Shown here piece by piece: positions 8,456 to 16,778 of a stretch of 34,144 nt of DNA; position 1 is the stretch's first letter, and every line of letters begins with the position of its first letter. The stretch lies in contig CAJXTR010000008.1 of NCBI GenBank assembly GCA_913060465.1, positions 1 to 34,144 of the forward strand, written 5' to 3'. The translations under genes were made by a program, and so were the position numbers. Source of the stretch: an uncultured Cryomorphaceae bacterium (GTDB lineage Bacteria > Bacteroidota > Bacteroidia > Flavobacteriales > Schleiferiaceae). Below the pieces are notes generated by a model that was not told where the DNA came from, did not search any database, and saw nothing but the letters and a program-made list of their open reading frames with translations.

Positions 8456-9139
8456 ATGTTCAAGCTCATAACTACGGTAATCGTTTTAATTTCGTTTTCT
8501 TCATGTTCTGCCTATTTACCAGAATTTGAACGTGCTGAGCCTTTGGAGCAGGGAGAACAGCGCTTAGCAATGGGTGCCTTTGTTGGTGGCTTACCAGATG
8601 CGCAAGAACAAAGGATGGACCCATTCTCTTATGGGGTTGCTGCTTTCCATAGTATTGGAATTGCGGATAACATTAATTGGTCAACATTAGCTTCAATGGG
8701 CAGTCAAAACTGGTATAACGATCCTTCTGGTTTAAATCTATACTCAATTTCAACAGGTCCTAAATTTAGTTCTAAGTCTTTATTTAGAAATGGGTCTTTT
8801 GGAGCGTTAACCATACCTATGACTTACATGGTATTTCCAAATGACGATCCTCTAGGTGAGTACGGACCTGACTTTTTTAGTCCTGCTTTTGGAATCACAC
8901 CAACGTGCTATATGCAGACCCCTCTACCACGGTGGAGTGCTGATTTGGACGTGGATCTTTCGACCTTCTTTCGTGGTGAATTAATGGTTGGCCAGGAAGG
9001 ACCGATATATGGTTACACGTTTGGTTTGCGATTTGAGTGGCTTGATGCGGTTTATCCTAAGAGTTTCAATTTTAATCTTGGTTTTACAGGAATTTTTTTC
9101 GGGTGCGCAATGGATCTATTCCCCTCAACTCAATTCTAG
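8456..9139 (+). CDS. Hypothetical lipoprotein / outer-membrane-like protein
   Basis: The start at 8456 gives MFKLITTVIVLISFSSCS (signal plus lipobox-like Cys); C-terminal half resembles barrel strands. Confidence 0.6.
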   Translation: MFKLITTVIVLISFSSCSAYLPEFERAEPLEQGEQRLAMGAFVGGLPDAQEQRMDPFSYGVAAFHSIGIADNINWSTLASMGSQNWYNDPSGLNLYSISTGPKFSSKSLFRNGSFGALTIPMTYMVFPNDDPLGEYGPDFFSPAFGITPTCYMQTPLPRWSADLDVDLSTFFRGELMVGQEGPIYGYTFGLRFEWLDAVYPKSFNFNLGFTGIFFGCAMDLFPSTQF

Positions 9140-9973
9140 TTCCACCGCCCAGTCCAGCACCTTTTCAATTAGCGACTCCACCGCACTGGCAGGATCCTCG
9201 TGGAACGTGCCGAGACTGCGGTTGGCTAATAGTGCAGAGAAACTGTAGGCTTCATGACCCAGCAGGTGGGCCATAGCGTAGATGCCGGCAGTTTCCATTT
9301 CGAAGTTGGTAATGTTCTCGCCCGCCACTTCTTGTGTGTACAATGCATCCATCGCGTCCGCGAAGACGCTCGTCGTACGTATAGTGCGCCCCTGTGGTGC
9401 ATAAAAACCGGGCAGGGTTGCTGTGATGCCCGTGGCGACCTCCTTCATGTGTTCAATAGAAGCGCGGTCAAAAGGTGCAGGTATGTAATAGGGATCAAAA
9501 GGTGCACCTGCGATTTGAACGGTCGCGAAATCATGTTTGTAGAAGGGAAGCAGTCCATCAAAGCTCAACGCGCCTGTACTACACAAATGGGTGCCTAGAG
9601 GCAGGTTAGGATCGATAGCGCCGGAGGTGCCGATTCGAATAATGGTTAATTTTCTGAACGATGCACGGTCTTCGCGTGTTACAGGGTCTATGTTAACCGC
9701 TGCGTCCAACTCATTCATGACAATATCGATGTTGTCTGTTCCCATTCCCGTAGAAAGCGCCAAAACGTCGTGCCCATTTAGGGTGCCTCGCACCATGGTG
9801 AACTCACGTCGGGTTTTGGTCCAATCAATAGATTCGAAGTGGGCGGTGATGTTAGCAACGCGATCTGGATCACCTACCGTGAATACCAGGTTCGGGATAT
9901 CTTCGCCACGCAATCCTAAGTGGTATACGGTCCCGTCTGGGTTTAAGATGAGTTCAGATGCGGAATACGACAT
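9125..9973 (-). CDS. Nucleoside phosphorylase (uridine phosphorylase-like, PNP_UDP_1)
   Basis: 'LVFTVGDPDRVANITAHFE', 'GMGTDNIDIVMNELDA', 'IIRIGTSGAI', 'NFEMETAGIYAMAHLLGH'. The start at 9973 (MSYSASELIL) is preferred because of promoter placement. Confidence 0.88.
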   Translation of the reverse strand: MSYSASELILNPDGTVYHLGLRGEDIPNLVFTVGDPDRVANITAHFESIDWTKTRREFTMVRGTLNGHDVLALSTGMGTDNIDIVMNELDAAVNIDPVTREDRASFRKLTIIRIGTSGAIDPNLPLGTHLCSTGALSFDGLLPFYKHDFATVQIAGAPFDPYYIPAPFDRASIEHMKEVATGITATLPGFYAPQGRTIRTTSVFADAMDALYTQEVAGENITNFEMETAGIYAMAHLLGHEAYSFSALLANRSLGTFHEDPASAVESLIEKVLDWAVELELS

Positions 9974-9980
9974 AGCAGTG

Positions 9981-9988
9981 TAAGTTTG
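9981..9988 (+). promoter_or_regulatory. TAnnTTTG -7 element (TAAGTTTG) for cinA
   Basis: Exact consensus match, 20 bp upstream of the GTG at 10009. Confidence 0.55.
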
Positions 9989-9994
9989 TTCCCT

Positions 9995-10002
9995 CAAAAG
10001 TA
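9995..10002 (-). promoter_or_regulatory. TAnnTTTG -7 element (TACTTTTG) for the nucleoside phosphorylase
   Basis: Plus-strand CAAAAGTA, 21 bp upstream of the minus-strand ATG at 9973. Confidence 0.5.
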
Positions 10003-10008
10003 AAGGAA

Positions 10009-11253
10009 GTGAAAGCAGAGATTATCACCATTGGCGATGAAATTTTAATTGGGCAGATTGTCGATACCAACAGTGCTTGGTTGGGACAGGTGCTTGGTGA
10101 AGAAGGTATTGAAGTAACGCGCATCAATAGTATTTCTGATACTCCAGAAGCTATTATTGGGGCCATTGAAGGATTATACCCTGAAACGCAATTGGTCCTG
10201 ATGACCGGTGGCTTAGGTCCCACTAAGGATGATTTGACCAAGCAAACCCTTGCTTCTTACTTTGGGAGTGAGATGGTCTTTCGCGAAGATGTTTGGGAGC
10301 ACATCGTTCAACTTTTTAAAGGTTTTGGGCGCACACCGGTGGAGCGCAACAAGCAGCAGGCATTGGTTCCTGAGGTGTGTGAGGTGATTTTTAACCATAA
10401 AGGAACAGCACCAGGAATGCTGTTTCGTCATGAAGGCCGTCGCATCATTAGCATGCCGGGAGTACCGTACGAAATGAAGCACATCGTTCAAGATGGCCTT
10501 TTGCCGTTATTGCGCGATGAGATTGATTACCAAATCCTGCACCACACCTTGTTTGTGGTGGGTGTTCCTGAGAGCGTATTGGCCGATCGCATCGAACCGT
10601 TGGAAGAAGAGTTTGCGCCGAGTATAAAATTGGCCTACCTCCCAAAGCCAGGGCTCGTGCGTTTAAGATTAACTGCCCGTGGAAAGCGCGATGACGATTT
10701 GAAAAGTGATATCGACCGCGCAGTACTGACCCTACGCAAGGCCGTTGGAGATGATCTCATGGACGGTTCGAACAAGGCTATTGAAGAATACCTAGGAGAA
10801 GTGTTGACCAAGCGTGGACTTACCGTTGGTGCAGCAGAGAGCTGTACTGGAGGGGGTATAGGCGCGGCTTTAGTTAGTGTGGCAGGAAGTTCGGCGTATT
10901 TCCAAGGCAGTATCGTGGCGTACAGTTACGATATTAAAGAAACAATGCTCGGTGTGGATCATGATACCATTGTGACGAAAGGCGCGGTTAGTGAAGAGGT
11001 CGTTATTCAGATGTCAGAGGGTGCCCGCGCAAGATTAAATGTAGATTTTGCCGTTGCCGTGAGTGGAATCGCTGGTCCAGGGGGAGGAACACCGGATAAA
11101 CCGGTAGGGACAAGTTGGATTGCAGTAGCCGGTCCAACCCGTACGGTTACTGAGAAATTTACCTTTGGTAAGGTCCGTGACCGCAACATCCAAAAGACGA
11201 TTTTTGCGGCATTGAATATGTTGCTAAAAGAAGTTGAAGATTACAGTGCTTAA
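10009..11253 (+). CDS. cinA: CinA family protein (competence/damage-inducible; nicotinamide-nucleotide amidohydrolase domain)
   Basis: 'MKAEIITIGDEILIGQIVDTNSAWLGQVL', 'MTGGLGPTKDDLTKQ', C-terminal 'TVGAAESCTGGGIGAALVSVAGSSAYFQGSIVAYS'; GTG start. Confidence 0.96.
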   Translation: MKAEIITIGDEILIGQIVDTNSAWLGQVLGEEGIEVTRINSISDTPEAIIGAIEGLYPETQLVLMTGGLGPTKDDLTKQTLASYFGSEMVFREDVWEHIVQLFKGFGRTPVERNKQQALVPEVCEVIFNHKGTAPGMLFRHEGRRIISMPGVPYEMKHIVQDGLLPLLRDEIDYQILHHTLFVVGVPESVLADRIEPLEEEFAPSIKLAYLPKPGLVRLRLTARGKRDDDLKSDIDRAVLTLRKAVGDDLMDGSNKAIEEYLGEVLTKRGLTVGAAESCTGGGIGAALVSVAGSSAYFQGSIVAYSYDIKETMLGVDHDTIVTKGAVSEEVVIQMSEGARARLNVDFAVAVSGIAGPGGGTPDKPVGTSWIAVAGPTRTVTEKFTFGKVRDRNIQKTIFAALNMLLKEVEDYSA

Positions 11254-11257
11254 ATAG

Positions 11258-11288
11258 TTGGTCAATAAGTTTTATTGACTTAATTTTG
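11258..11288 (+). promoter_or_regulatory. Promoter TTG-n20-TAATTTTG with a 19-bp palindrome in the spacer
   Basis: TTG 11258-11260; GTCAATAA-GTT-TTATTGAC at 11261-11279; TAATTTTG 11281-11288; rpmB ATG at 11326. Confidence 0.7.
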
Positions 11289-11325
11289 CAAACCATTTTG
11301 GTACAACCCATAAGATTAAAAGATT

Positions 11326-11565
11326 ATGTCACGTGTTTGTGATTTGACAGGTAAGAAGGCAATGACCGGAAACCACGTATCTTTCTCGAATAAGAAGAAC
11401 AAGCGCAAGTTCAATGCGAACTTGTTCACTAAGAAGTTCTACATTCCTGAGGAAGACCGTTGGGTAACGTTGAAAGTTGCTGCTTCTACATTGAAAACGA
11501 TCAATAAAAAAGGTATCTCTGCTGTGCTTAAAGAAGCTGAAGCTAACGGATACATTGTTAAATAA
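11326..11565 (+). CDS. rpmB: 50S ribosomal protein L28
   Basis: MSRVCDLTGKKAMTGNHVSFSNKKNKRKFNANLFTKKF... Confidence 0.97.
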   Translation: MSRVCDLTGKKAMTGNHVSFSNKKNKRKFNANLFTKKFYIPEEDRWVTLKVAASTLKTINKKGISAVLKEAEANGYIVK

Positions 11566-11573
11566 TTTAGGAC

Positions 11574-11756
11574 ATGGCGAAGAAAGGTAACCGCGTTCAA
11601 GTAATCCTAGAGTGTACCGAGCACAAAGAGTCAGGTATGCCAGGTACTTCTCGTTATATCACAACTAAGAACAAGAAAAATACGCCAGATCGTATGGAGT
11701 TGAAGAAATACAACCCGATCTTGAAGCGTATGACTGTTCACAAAGAGATTAAGTAA
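11574..11756 (+). CDS. rpmG: 50S ribosomal protein L33 (lacks the CxxC zinc motif)
   Basis: [52 protein letters not shown]... Confidence 0.97.
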   Translation: MAKKGNRVQVILECTEHKESGMPGTSRYITTKNKKNTPDRMELKKYNPILKRMTVHKEIK

Positions 11757-11757
11757 G

Positions 11758-11904
11758 ATGGCAAAGAAAGTAGTAGCAACGCTTAAAAGCGCAGATGCAA
11801 AGCAGTTCACTAAGGTGATTAAAGCTGTTAAAAATGCTAAGGGGTCATACTCTTTTGAAGAGCGCGTTGTGTCTAAGGACATGGCTAGCGACTTCTTGAA
11901 GTAA
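11758..11904 (+). CDS. DUF4295 family small protein (48 aa)
   Basis: Manual translation MAKKVVATLKSADAKQFTKVIKAVKNAKGSYSFEERVVSKDMASDFLK*. Absent from the ORF track because it is under 60 aa. Location after rpmG is typical of Bacteroidota. Confidence 0.9.
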   Translation: MAKKVVATLKSADAKQFTKVIKAVKNAKGSYSFEERVVSKDMASDFLK

Positions 11905-11929
11905 GAGTCCTTCTTAATACCGATATTTG

Positions 11930-11954
11930 AACCACTCTCCGGAGTGGTTTTTTT
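11930..11954 (+). terminator. Terminator/attenuator between the DUF4295 gene and ftsY
   Basis: AACCACTC-TCCG-GAGTGGTT followed by TTTTT. Confidence 0.75.
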
Positions 11955-11976
11955 ATATCTACCCAATTATACTAGT

Positions 11977-12930
11977 ATGAGCTTCTTTTCAAAATTCTTT
12001 ACGCGAGACAAGAAAGAGACCTTGGACCAAGGCCTCGAGAAAACCCGTAGTAGCGTTTTCGAAAAGATTACCCGTGCCGTTGCTGGAAAGAGCACCGTCG
12101 ATGATGAGGTTCTGGATGAGATCGAAGAAGCATTGATTACTTCAGATGTCGGACTAGATACCACGGTGAAAATCATTGAAGCATTAGAGGAGCGGGTCGC
12201 TCGCGACAAGGTTATGGGCCAGCAGGAGCTCATGGACATGCTTTATGAGATCATCTCAGGATTGATGAAACATGAGGGTGGTCTTTGGGAAGATTTTGAA
12301 TTGCCAAAAACCGAAGGCCCCTATGTTCTGATGGTAGTAGGTGTGAACGGTGTAGGGAAGACCACGACTATTGGTAAGCTAGCGCATCAGTTCAAGCAGA
12401 AAGGATATAACCTCGTCTTGGGTGCTGCGGATACGTTCCGTGCGGCCGCTATTGACCAATTGGTCGTTTGGGGCGAACGCACAGGCGTTCCAGTGGTAAA
12501 ACAACAAATGGGTTCAGACCCTGCCTCTGTGGCTTACGATACCTTGCAGCATGCCGTGAGTAAGGGAGCTGACCTCGCCATCATTGATACTGCCGGTCGA
12601 TTACATAATAAAACCAACCTCATGCAGGAGCTTTCGAAAGTTCGACGTGTGATGGATAAGGTTATTCCAGGAGCACCTCATGAAGTGTTGCTCGTATTAG
12701 ACGGTTCTACAGGACAGAATGCTTTGCTGCAAGCCAAAGCTTTTGCGGAGGCGACACAAATCACTTCGTTGGCCGTGACGAAATTGGACGGTACGGCAAA
12801 AGGAGGTGTGGTCATCGGTATTTCAGATCAACTCAATATTCCAGTGAAATTCATCGGTGTCGGTGAGGGAATGGAGGATCTTCAACTATTTAATCCACAG
12901 GCATTTGCCTCAAGCTTATTCAATAAGTAA
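11977..12930 (+). CDS. ftsY: Signal recognition particle receptor FtsY
   Basis: 'GVNGVGKTTTIGKLAHQFKQKGYNLVLGAADTFRAAAIDQL', 'IIDTAGRLHNKTNLM', 'TKLDGTAKGG'. Start at 11977 (MSFFSKFF). Confidence 0.97.
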   Translation: MSFFSKFFTRDKKETLDQGLEKTRSSVFEKITRAVAGKSTVDDEVLDEIEEALITSDVGLDTTVKIIEALEERVARDKVMGQQELMDMLYEIISGLMKHEGGLWEDFELPKTEGPYVLMVVGVNGVGKTTTIGKLAHQFKQKGYNLVLGAADTFRAAAIDQLVVWGERTGVPVVKQQMGSDPASVAYDTLQHAVSKGADLAIIDTAGRLHNKTNLMQELSKVRRVMDKVIPGAPHEVLLVLDGSTGQNALLQAKAFAEATQITSLAVTKLDGTAKGGVVIGISDQLNIPVKFIGVGEGMEDLQLFNPQAFASSLFNK

Positions 12931-12933
12931 TCC

Positions 12934-14247
12934 ATGCGTACAAAAAGCCCAAAAAAGAACAAGATCAACGTTGTGACCTTGGGGTGTTCAAAGAACATCT
13001 ATGACTCAGAGGTTTTGATGGGACAGCTCAAAGCCAATGGCAAGGAGGTCACCCACGAAGCTCCTGAGGAGGAAGAAGGTAATATCGTTGTTATCAATAC
13101 TTGTGGCTTTATTGATAATGCGAAGCAAGAAAGCATTGATACCATTCTCCATTACGCCGATAAAAAGGAGCGTGGTGAGGTAGATCATGTTTATGTGACG
13201 GGCTGTTTGTCCGAGCGCTATAAACCGGATTTAGAACAAGAGATTCCAGATGTAGATGCCTACTTCGGAACTCGCGATATGCCTTTACTGCTCAAGACTT
13301 TGGGTGCGGATTACAAGCACGAGTTAGTGGGGGAGCGCATGACCACTACGCCAAAGCACTTCGCCTATTTGAAGATTGCAGAGGGTTGTGACCGTCCGTG
13401 TAGTTTCTGTGCCATTCCATTGATGCGCGGTGGACATAAGTCTACACCTATTGAGGATTTGGTCACTGAGGCGGAGAAATTGGCCGCTAAAGGCGTTAAG
13501 GAATTGATTCTTATCGCACAAGATTTGACGTACTATGGCCTCGATCTATACAAGGAACGCAGATTGGGTGCTTTGTTAAAGGAACTAGTTAAGGTTGAAG
13601 GTATTGAGTGGATCAGGTTGCACTATTTATTCCCTTCTGGATTCCCTCAGGATGTTTTAGACATCATTCGTGAAGAGCCGAAGGTGTGTAATTACATCGA
13701 TATTCCGTTGCAGCATATTGCAGATCCAGTGCTGAAGAGCATGCGCCGTGGGACCACGAAGGCTAAAACGGATGCACTCTTAGCGCAAATGCGTGAGAAG
13801 GTTCCAGGCATTACTATTCGAACCACGTTGATTGCAGGCTATCCTGGTGAGACAGAAGAAGACCATCAGGTAGTGTTGGATTGGATCCGTGAGCAACGCT
13901 TTGACCGACTTGGAGTTTTTGCCTACAGCCACGAAGAGAACACACATGCCTATAACCTAGAAGATGATGTTCCTGCAGAAGTGAAGCAGCAGCGTGTTGA
14001 TGAGGTGATGGCGCTTCAGATGGAGATTAGCCGTGAGTTGAACCAGAAAAAAGTGGGACAAATCTTTAAGGTACTCATCGACCGCAAGGAGGGAGGCTAT
14101 TTCATCGGGCGCACGGAATTTGATAGTCCAGATGTGGATAATGAAGTGCTCATTCCAGCCGAGGATATCTATTTGAAAATTGGTGATTTCTGCCAGGTTG
14201 AAGTAGAGGAAGCTCACGACTACGACCTGATCGGTCGGGTGATTTAA
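12934..14247 (+). CDS. rimO: Ribosomal protein S12 methylthiotransferase RimO
   Basis: 'VVTLGCSKNIYDSEVLMGQL', radical-SAM 'EGCDRPCSFCAIPLMRGGHKS', TRAM-like C-terminus. Confidence 0.96.
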   Translation: MRTKSPKKNKINVVTLGCSKNIYDSEVLMGQLKANGKEVTHEAPEEEEGNIVVINTCGFIDNAKQESIDTILHYADKKERGEVDHVYVTGCLSERYKPDLEQEIPDVDAYFGTRDMPLLLKTLGADYKHELVGERMTTTPKHFAYLKIAEGCDRPCSFCAIPLMRGGHKSTPIEDLVTEAEKLAAKGVKELILIAQDLTYYGLDLYKERRLGALLKELVKVEGIEWIRLHYLFPSGFPQDVLDIIREEPKVCNYIDIPLQHIADPVLKSMRRGTTKAKTDALLAQMREKVPGITIRTTLIAGYPGETEEDHQVVLDWIREQRFDRLGVFAYSHEENTHAYNLEDDVPAEVKQQRVDEVMALQMEISRELNQKKVGQIFKVLIDRKEGGYFIGRTEFDSPDVDNEVLIPAEDIYLKIGDFCQVEVEEAHDYDLIGRVI

Positions 14248-14323
14248 GTCAGGCCGTAGCATATATCACATAAGGGATGGCGACTTTGGCGCAATTTTGC
14301 CTTGAAACCGCAATCTCTGCCGC

Positions 14324-15700
14324 ATGAGTGTTGAAATCCTAGCGCGAATACAGTTCGCCTTTACCGTAGCCTTTCATTACATCTATCCGCCCTTATCTAT
14401 CGGTTTAGGGCTGTTGATGGTCATTTTCGAAGGCACTTACCTCCGCACAGGAAAAGTTATTTACCACACGTTGTCCCGATTCTGGACCAAGATTTTCGCC
14501 TTGACCTTTGGTATAGGCGTGGCTACTGGAATCGTGATGGAGTTTGAATTTGGGACGAATTGGGCCGCTTACTCACGTTTTGTTGGAGATATTTTTGGGT
14601 CAGCGCTCGCCGCGGAAGGACTTTTTGCTTTTGCCCTAGAATCTGGTTTTCTCGGGATATTGCTCTTCGGTTGGAACCGTGTAAGTCCACGTATGCACTT
14701 CATCGCTACGTTGGGGGTGTGGCTGGGTTCTATGTTTAGTGCTGTTTGGATTGTGGTGGCCAACTCCTGGCAGCAAACCCCATCCGGATACCACCTCGTG
14801 GGAGAAGGGCTTAAGGTTCGTGCAGAAGTCACGGATTTCTGGGCGATGGTTTTTAATCCAAGTTCAGTGGATCGCTTGACACACACGTGGATCGGCGCAT
14901 TCTTAGCTGGTGGATTTCTGATCATCAGTGTTCACGCCTGGTACCTCCTCAAAAACAAGCATGTTGAGATTTCTAAAACGGCATTGCGTATTGCCATCCC
15001 ATTTGTAGCTGTGGTTTCTTTGGGCCAATTACTCACTGGGCATCACAGCGCTGAGGGAGTGGCAGAGAACCAGCCGGCAAAATTGGCCGCGCTCGAAGGG
15101 CATTACCCGGACACGGCTGCGGCAGATATGTATATAATGGGTTGGGTAGACCAAGAGCAACAAAAGGTTTATGGGTTGAAGATTCCCGGGGGACTGAGTT
15201 TCTTGTTGGATTACGATTTTGAGCATCCTGTGGTAGGTCTGAACGCCTTTGCTGAGGAGGATCGACCGAGACAGGTCAATGCCATTTTCCAATTTTATCA
15301 TTTAATGGTGGCCATTGGTATGACCCTTATTGGCCTTTCCTTGTTGGGTGTATTCTTTCTGTGGCGCGGTACCTTGTGGGATAAGCGATGGTTTTTACAA
15401 GCCTTGGTTTGGAGTGCTTTGTTGCCGCAATTGGCCAATCAGTTCGGTTGGTTTGCAGCGGAAATGGGGCGTCAACCTTGGGTAGTATATGGATTGCTTA
15501 GAACCTCTGAGGCCTTTTCTTTGGCCGTAAGTGCCCAGCAACTCATCTTCTCTCTCATCCTATTCGCGGTGATTTACAGCCTTTTATTTGCGCTGTTCAT
15601 TTACCTGCTCAATAAGAAGATTGTGCATGGACCAGAGGATTTCACCTTACGCGATTATCGACCTAAACAGGCGGCTACTGCGGACGTCTATAAATCATAA
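14324..15700 (+). CDS. cydA: Cytochrome bd ubiquinol oxidase subunit I
   Basis: 458 aa; 'RIQFAFTVAFHYIYPPLSIGLGLLM', 'GRQPWVVYGLLRTSEAFS'; short Q-loop. Confidence 0.97.
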   Translation: MSVEILARIQFAFTVAFHYIYPPLSIGLGLLMVIFEGTYLRTGKVIYHTLSRFWTKIFALTFGIGVATGIVMEFEFGTNWAAYSRFVGDIFGSALAAEGLFAFALESGFLGILLFGWNRVSPRMHFIATLGVWLGSMFSAVWIVVANSWQQTPSGYHLVGEGLKVRAEVTDFWAMVFNPSSVDRLTHTWIGAFLAGGFLIISVHAWYLLKNKHVEISKTALRIAIPFVAVVSLGQLLTGHHSAEGVAENQPAKLAALEGHYPDTAAADMYIMGWVDQEQQKVYGLKIPGGLSFLLDYDFEHPVVGLNAFAEEDRPRQVNAIFQFYHLMVAIGMTLIGLSLLGVFFLWRGTLWDKRWFLQALVWSALLPQLANQFGWFAAEMGRQPWVVYGLLRTSEAFSLAVSAQQLIFSLILFAVIYSLLFALFIYLLNKKIVHGPEDFTLRDYRPKQAATADVYKS

Positions 15701-15703
15701 GCC

Positions 15704-16759
15704 ATGGATTACAGTACAATATATACAGCGACCATCTTTGGATTGGATTACCCTACCTTATGGTTCTTAGTAGTAGGCGGAGTATTCTCCGGATATGCTA
15801 TTCTCGATGGTTTTGATTTAGGTGCGGGAAGTTTGCATCTATTCTTTAAAAAGGAAGAAAACCGTCGCGTTGCATTAAATGCGGTAGGCCCCGTATGGGA
15901 TGGAAATGAAGTTTGGTTGGTCATCGGTGGAGGTGCCCTGTTTGCAGGCTTTCCCAACATGTATGCAACCTTGTTTAGCGGCTTGTATGTGCCGTTCATG
16001 CTCTTTGTTGCACTCCTGATTTTCCGTGCCGTGAGCATAGAGTTTCGTTCGAAGGAACCTATGGCATGGTGGCGCAAGACCTGGGACACCGTTTACATGG
16101 TTAGTTCTTCCGGTTTGTCTATTGCTTTAGGTGCTGTGATGGCGAATGTATTAGAGGGTTTGCCAATTAATGCTAATGGTGATTATGTCGGTAACGGTTG
16201 GGATTTTTTAAGTCCATATGCGGTGTTGGTGGGCTTGACTACTTGGGCCCTCTTTATGATGCATGGCGCCATTTACCTGGCCTTGAAAACGCAAGGAGCT
16301 ATGTATGAGTTTGTCACACTTTGGGTGCGCCGCTCCATTATTTTCTTCATCATCATGTTCCTGATGACCTCTGGTTATACAATGCTATTTGTTGAACATA
16401 TGGTGGTCCGATTAAAAGAATATCCAATACTCCTCCTAGTACCTGTAGTAGCTATGCTGAGCATTGCGAACATTCCCCGCCTCGCTGAAAAACGAAACTT
16501 TACCCTGGCCTTTGTGTTCAGTTCTATCACCGTGAGTATGCTCTTTGTTTTGGTGGCGATCGGACTCTATCCAACCTTCCTTCAAAGTACCATCGATCCG
16601 GCCTACAATATCACCGTATATAATAGTGCTGCATCTGAAAAAACCTTGGGTATAATGCTTCTCATGGCCAGCATTGGTGCGCCTTTAGTGGGGTTGTACA
16701 CATTTATTGTTTATAGATCCTTTAGAGGCAAGGTAAAATTAGACGAACACTCCTATTAG
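15704..16759 (+). CDS. cydB: Cytochrome bd ubiquinol oxidase subunit II
   Basis: 'FSGYAILDGFDLGAGSLHLF', 'GPVWDGNEVWLVIGGGALFAGFP'. Confidence 0.97.
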   Translation: MDYSTIYTATIFGLDYPTLWFLVVGGVFSGYAILDGFDLGAGSLHLFFKKEENRRVALNAVGPVWDGNEVWLVIGGGALFAGFPNMYATLFSGLYVPFMLFVALLIFRAVSIEFRSKEPMAWWRKTWDTVYMVSSSGLSIALGAVMANVLEGLPINANGDYVGNGWDFLSPYAVLVGLTTWALFMMHGAIYLALKTQGAMYEFVTLWVRRSIIFFIIMFLMTSGYTMLFVEHMVVRLKEYPILLLVPVVAMLSIANIPRLAEKRNFTLAFVFSSITVSMLFVLVAIGLYPTFLQSTIDPAYNITVYNSAASEKTLGIMLLMASIGAPLVGLYTFIVYRSFRGKVKLDEHSY

Positions 16760-16765
16760 AAGCGT

Positions 16766-16773
16766 TATCTTTG
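16766..16773 (+). promoter_or_regulatory. TAnnTTTG -7 element (TATCTTTG) directly before the LysM gene
   Basis: Exact consensus match ending 5 bp before the ATG at 16779; no clear -33 TTG seen. Confidence 0.45.
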
Positions 16774-16778
16774 TGTAA

